Of a stretch of DNA of 32,995 bases, positions 29,333 through 32,995 are shown piece by piece. Position 1 is the stretch's first letter. Every line of letters starts with the position of its first letter. The stretch comes from Opitutia bacterium (GTDB lineage: Bacteria > Verrucomicrobiota > Verrucomicrobiia > Opitutales > UBA953): contig BGOI01000014.1 in the NCBI GenBank assembly GCA_003569165.1, positions 1 to 32,995 of the forward strand, written 5' to 3'. The position numbers and the translations under genes were made by a program. Under the pieces are notes generated by a model that was not told where the DNA came from, did no database searches, and was given only the letters and a program-made list of their open reading frames with translations.

Positions 29333-29338
29333 AATATA
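29333..29338 (-). promoter_or_regulatory. Possible -10 box (TATATT) for the 28676-29317 gene
   Basis: GGTTATATTCC on the minus strand lies 16-21 bases before the ATG. No convincing -35 was found at 16-18 bases further upstream. Confidence 0.3.
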
Positions 29339-29382
29339 ACCCTGCGACCAAGGCGAAGTTTCCGCCCGCGGCCTGCCAGTGG

Positions 29383-30705
29383 CTATTTAGGGGTCTTCGG
29401 CCCTGCCTCGGCGCGGGTTTTGACGTGTTCTAGCACCCGGCGCTGGACCATGTGGACGATTTCCTCGGTCCAAAGGTTCCAGTAAGCGGCCGGGGCGATG
29501 TTCAGGAGGTAATGGCTTTCGCCGACCAGTCGGGTGCGGCCATCGGGCAGGGTCTCCAGTTTGAAGCCGCCTTCGAGGCTCGCGTAGGCGCTATGCAGAT
29601 GATGGGCGTCGATCGTCTGGCCAAAGAAGCCCAGCTCACGCATGGAGGGCGGGGTCGAGAGCACCTTGAAGCGCAGCTCCTGGCCGGGCTTCCAGACCGT
29701 AACGATCTCGGGCATATCGCCGGTGCTCAGCTTGCAGAGCCGCGCGGCACCGACGCCTTGGCCGTCGGTCACCGTGCCCGTCGGATGGGCGATGCCGAAT
29801 TGGAAGAGCAGGTTCTCGGTTTTAGGTAGGTCGCGGATGTCGTGCAGCTCTGCCCAGACGCGTGCAGCGGGAGCGTTGATTACGACTTCGCTCGAAGTGG
29901 TGGCTTCCAGCGGTGTGGGCGGATTCCATCCTTCCACTGCGACCATGACGACGATGCTTAGCCAGGCGGCGGACTGCAGGGTGCCATCAGCGGCCTTGGT
30001 ACGCGCGAGGAAGTAGCCAGCGACCACACCGAAGAAGGCCACGGCCGCGCCGATAGGTGCGGCCATGACGACGCAGATGATGCCTTCCATGGCCATCGAG
30101 CAAAGGATGAGGATGATCGTGCCGATGAGGCTCATCGACGCGGCGATGGCCTGACTGAAGGTGCCGCCCGCCCGGCGGAGGATCACGCCGCTGCTGACGC
30201 CGGTGGCGAAAGGCAGGCCGGCGAAGATCGCCATGCCGAAGTAGCCGCCAGTCTGCTTCAGTCCCAACGGGAGCTTCCCGAGTTCTATCAGATACTGGCA
30301 TCCCCAGGTCAGCGCCCAGCAGGCGATGGCTCCGAGGATGAAGGGTACGACGAGCCGTCCAGCGACGGCCAGCGGAGCGGCGGAATTCTTTTCCTCCTGA
30401 TCTCCGGTGGCGGCGAGCCAGAGAGCGATACCGGCGCCGAGGAAAGGAACGTGGATGAGCAGAGCGATGACCGGAGGCAGGCTCCAGCCGAGGGCCGCAG
30501 CGCGGCGGGCGGCGACGTAAGAGGCGAGTAAGGCGAAGCCGCCAGCGAGAACCAAAAGTAAAACGAAGGGCAAAATCTGATTCGTCACCAGCGCGGTGCC
30601 ATTCGGATTCAGCGGGAGGACCCGGAAGATGAGCACCGAGTGGGCGAAGGCCCAGGTCGGGAGCATCAGGAGGAGGGTCTGGAGGCGGCTAGGTTTCGAG
30701 AACAT
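29383..30705 (-). CDS. Polytopic membrane protein with C-terminal SRPBCC (START-like) domain
   Basis: The 440-residue product has about eight hydrophobic segments between residues 10 and 258, followed by a soluble domain (267-435). This domain has the SRPBCC/polyketide-cyclase layout: a SSEVVINAPAARVWAELHDI opening, a GVGAARLCKL strand, ELRFKV, and a closing helix WNLWTEEIVHMVQRRVLEHV. The fold makes a hydrophobic pocket that often binds lipids or other apolar ligands. Joined to a membrane part it may handle membrane lipids or a hydrophobic small molecule, but that is inference. It is separated by 65 bases from the 28676 gene and by 134 bases from the 30840 gene. Confidence 0.75.
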   Translation of the reverse strand: MFSKPSRLQTLLLMLPTWAFAHSVLIFRVLPLNPNGTALVTNQILPFVLLLVLAGGFALLASYVAARRAAALGWSLPPVIALLIHVPFLGAGIALWLAATGDQEEKNSAAPLAVAGRLVVPFILGAIACWALTWGCQYLIELGKLPLGLKQTGGYFGMAIFAGLPFATGVSSGVILRRAGGTFSQAIAASMSLIGTIILILCSMAMEGIICVVMAAPIGAAVAFFGVVAGYFLARTKAADGTLQSAAWLSIVVMVAVEGWNPPTPLEATTSSEVVINAPAARVWAELHDIRDLPKTENLLFQFGIAHPTGTVTDGQGVGAARLCKLSTGDMPEIVTVWKPGQELRFKVLSTPPSMRELGFFGQTIDAHHLHSAYASLEGGFKLETLPDGRTRLVGESHYLLNIAPAAYWNLWTEEIVHMVQRRVLEHVKTRAEAGPKTPK

Positions 30706-30839
30706 GGGTTCGAGGAGACCGTCGTTGGCCCGGTCTTATTAGGATATGAATACTGTCCTGGCTTTTGTCGGTCGGAAGGAAGAACTTCCCAGCCAGAGCG
30801 ACATTAGGCCTAGCCTAGGGGTACCTGTAGCCGTCCTGC

Positions 30840-31510
30840 TCAGGGAAACAGCAGCCTTAGCCACGTTTTCGAATAGGGCAGGGCCATGTGGTCCAGGCGC
30901 GCGGCCAAGAAGGCCGCGTCAAGCTCCTCGTCAGGGTGTCCGTCGAGTAGCTTCGCTCCGTCCAATTCTCGGCGTCCGCGCCGCGCGGCGTCTTGAACGT
31001 GGGTGTGCTTAAGCAGGTGAATGATGGCGATGGCGCCGGCGACGAGGGCGAAGCCAATCAGCGCCCAAGGGCGACCCTTGCTGACGAAGACGGTGAGGGG
31101 CAACAAAATCGGCCACGCGTTGCCCCAGAAGATCATGAACGAATCCCAGGAGGCGAGTCCGCCGAGTTTGCGGTCGCGGTGCTGCAGGGCGTGGCCGGCG
31201 AGACGGGCCGCGCGCGCGACGTCGAAGAGCCGCTTGCCGGAATAGACGCCACTGGAGAGTTTGATCGCCGGTTCGAAGGCCGAATAGAAATCGGTAATCG
31301 CGATGTCGCTCTCGTCGACGTCGACCTGCGAAACCTCGCCGCGCAGAGGACGATGCGGGCGGCCTGCGCACCAGTCACGCCGCGCACGAGGAGGATTCGG
31401 CCATACTTCTTCTCGAGGCTCCGCACGCGTCGCCAAGCCAACCAGGGCAGTCCCAAGGCGAAGATGCCGGCCAAGCAGAAAAGGACGAGAAGCTTGAATT
31501 CCGGGTTCAT
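30840..31510 (-). CDS. YugP-like (Zn_peptidase_2) membrane protein lacking the HExxH site, frameshifted
   Basis: The gene starts MNPEFKLLVLFCLAGIFALG, a membrane helix, and continues RGVTGAQAARIVL. There the frame breaks near 31347, where one base seems lost. The other frame continues RGEVSQVDVDESDIAITDFY, then AIKLSSGVYSGKRLF, ARAARLAGHALQHRD, and two more hydrophobic segments. The joined length of about 223 residues equals that of Bacillus YugP, and the order VTGAxxAR, then a Y/F-containing strand, then KLSxxVYSGxS/R, then a GHAxQH helix matches that family. However, the catalytic HEVGH is replaced by RLAGH (103-107): the first His and the Glu are gone. A protease activity is therefore unlikely, and it may be a non-catalytic relative. 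Confidence 0.68.
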
Positions 31511-31658
31511 GGCTTGGTCTGACCCTGCCGATTTGCGGCCCCCCATCAAGGTCTACCTAGTAGTTCCCGCATAAGGGGGATAAGCGGTGGTGGATTCTTG
31601 CCGGGGTGGTCGAGGCTTCGTTGACCAGTCCCGTTGGCTCAGATTGAGTGTCGTCACC
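31511..31658. promoter_or_regulatory. Divergent spacer upstream of hemF
   Basis: This gap separates the YugP-like gene (-) from hemF (+). TTGACC at 31621-31626 lies 17 bases before TTGAGT at 31644-31649, a weak candidate promoter with a very short leader to the ATG at 31659. No Shine-Dalgarno sequence precedes hemF. Confidence 0.25.

Positions 31659-32995
<1,337 letters not shown>

Overview
The window looks like a high-GC chromosomal segment from a Verrucomicrobiota bacterium, probably Opitutae-like. The pointers are a giant exported protein built of autotransporter-associated beta-strand repeats with a PEP-CTERM sorting signal, a large secreted FAD-dependent oxidoreductase flanked by carbohydrate-binding-like domains, and many small secreted Lys/Ala-rich proteins. 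Shine-Dalgarno sequences are mostly absent. Lineage is inferred from gene content only; no rRNA or other marker is present. No tRNA, CRISPR array, insertion sequence or phage gene was seen.

Layout: (1) 1-15999 (+) is one huge coding region, open at the left edge, ending in a PEP-CTERM tail and a strong terminator. It is broken by six one-base losses. (2) 16285-17337 (+) is a secreted calcineurin-like metallophosphoesterase. (3) 22728-17734 (-) is a two-gene operon, 3 nt apart: a secreted FAD-dependent oxidoreductase, then a membrane protein fusing two FMN-binding domains, a NosR-like CxxxCP core and an ApbE flavin transferase. (4) 23150-23950 (+) is a secreted LamG-like protein. (5) 24134-27224 (-) holds four small exported helical proteins, at least three of them paralogous. 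(6) 27361-28119 (+) is an N-formylglutamate amidohydrolase. (7) 28112-31510 (-) holds two membrane-anchored proteins of unknown function, a polytopic membrane protein with a C-terminal SRPBCC domain, and a YugP-like protein whose HExxH site is lost. (8) 31659-32995 (+) is a heme-synthesis pair, hemF and the start of hemE, overlapping by one base.

Two things stand out. First, the FAD oxidoreductase plus FMN/NosR/ApbE fusion looks like a self-contained extracytoplasmic flavin electron-transfer system: the ApbE domain could flavinylate the FMN domains of its own polypeptide, and the membrane core could pass electrons to or from the secreted FAD enzyme. Second, the spacers between 16.0 and 26.8 kb carry an interspersed, modular repeat family: 12-nt minisatellite arrays, a CCGCCACC-rich block, a GGTCTCC block, and hairpins anchored on GGTAGGG whose stems change sequence while keeping pairing.

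Sequence quality matters here. About fifteen apparent frameshifts, nearly all one-base losses in otherwise well-conserved frames (giant gene, one small secreted protein, the YugP-like gene, hemF, hemE), look like consensus errors rather than gene decay.
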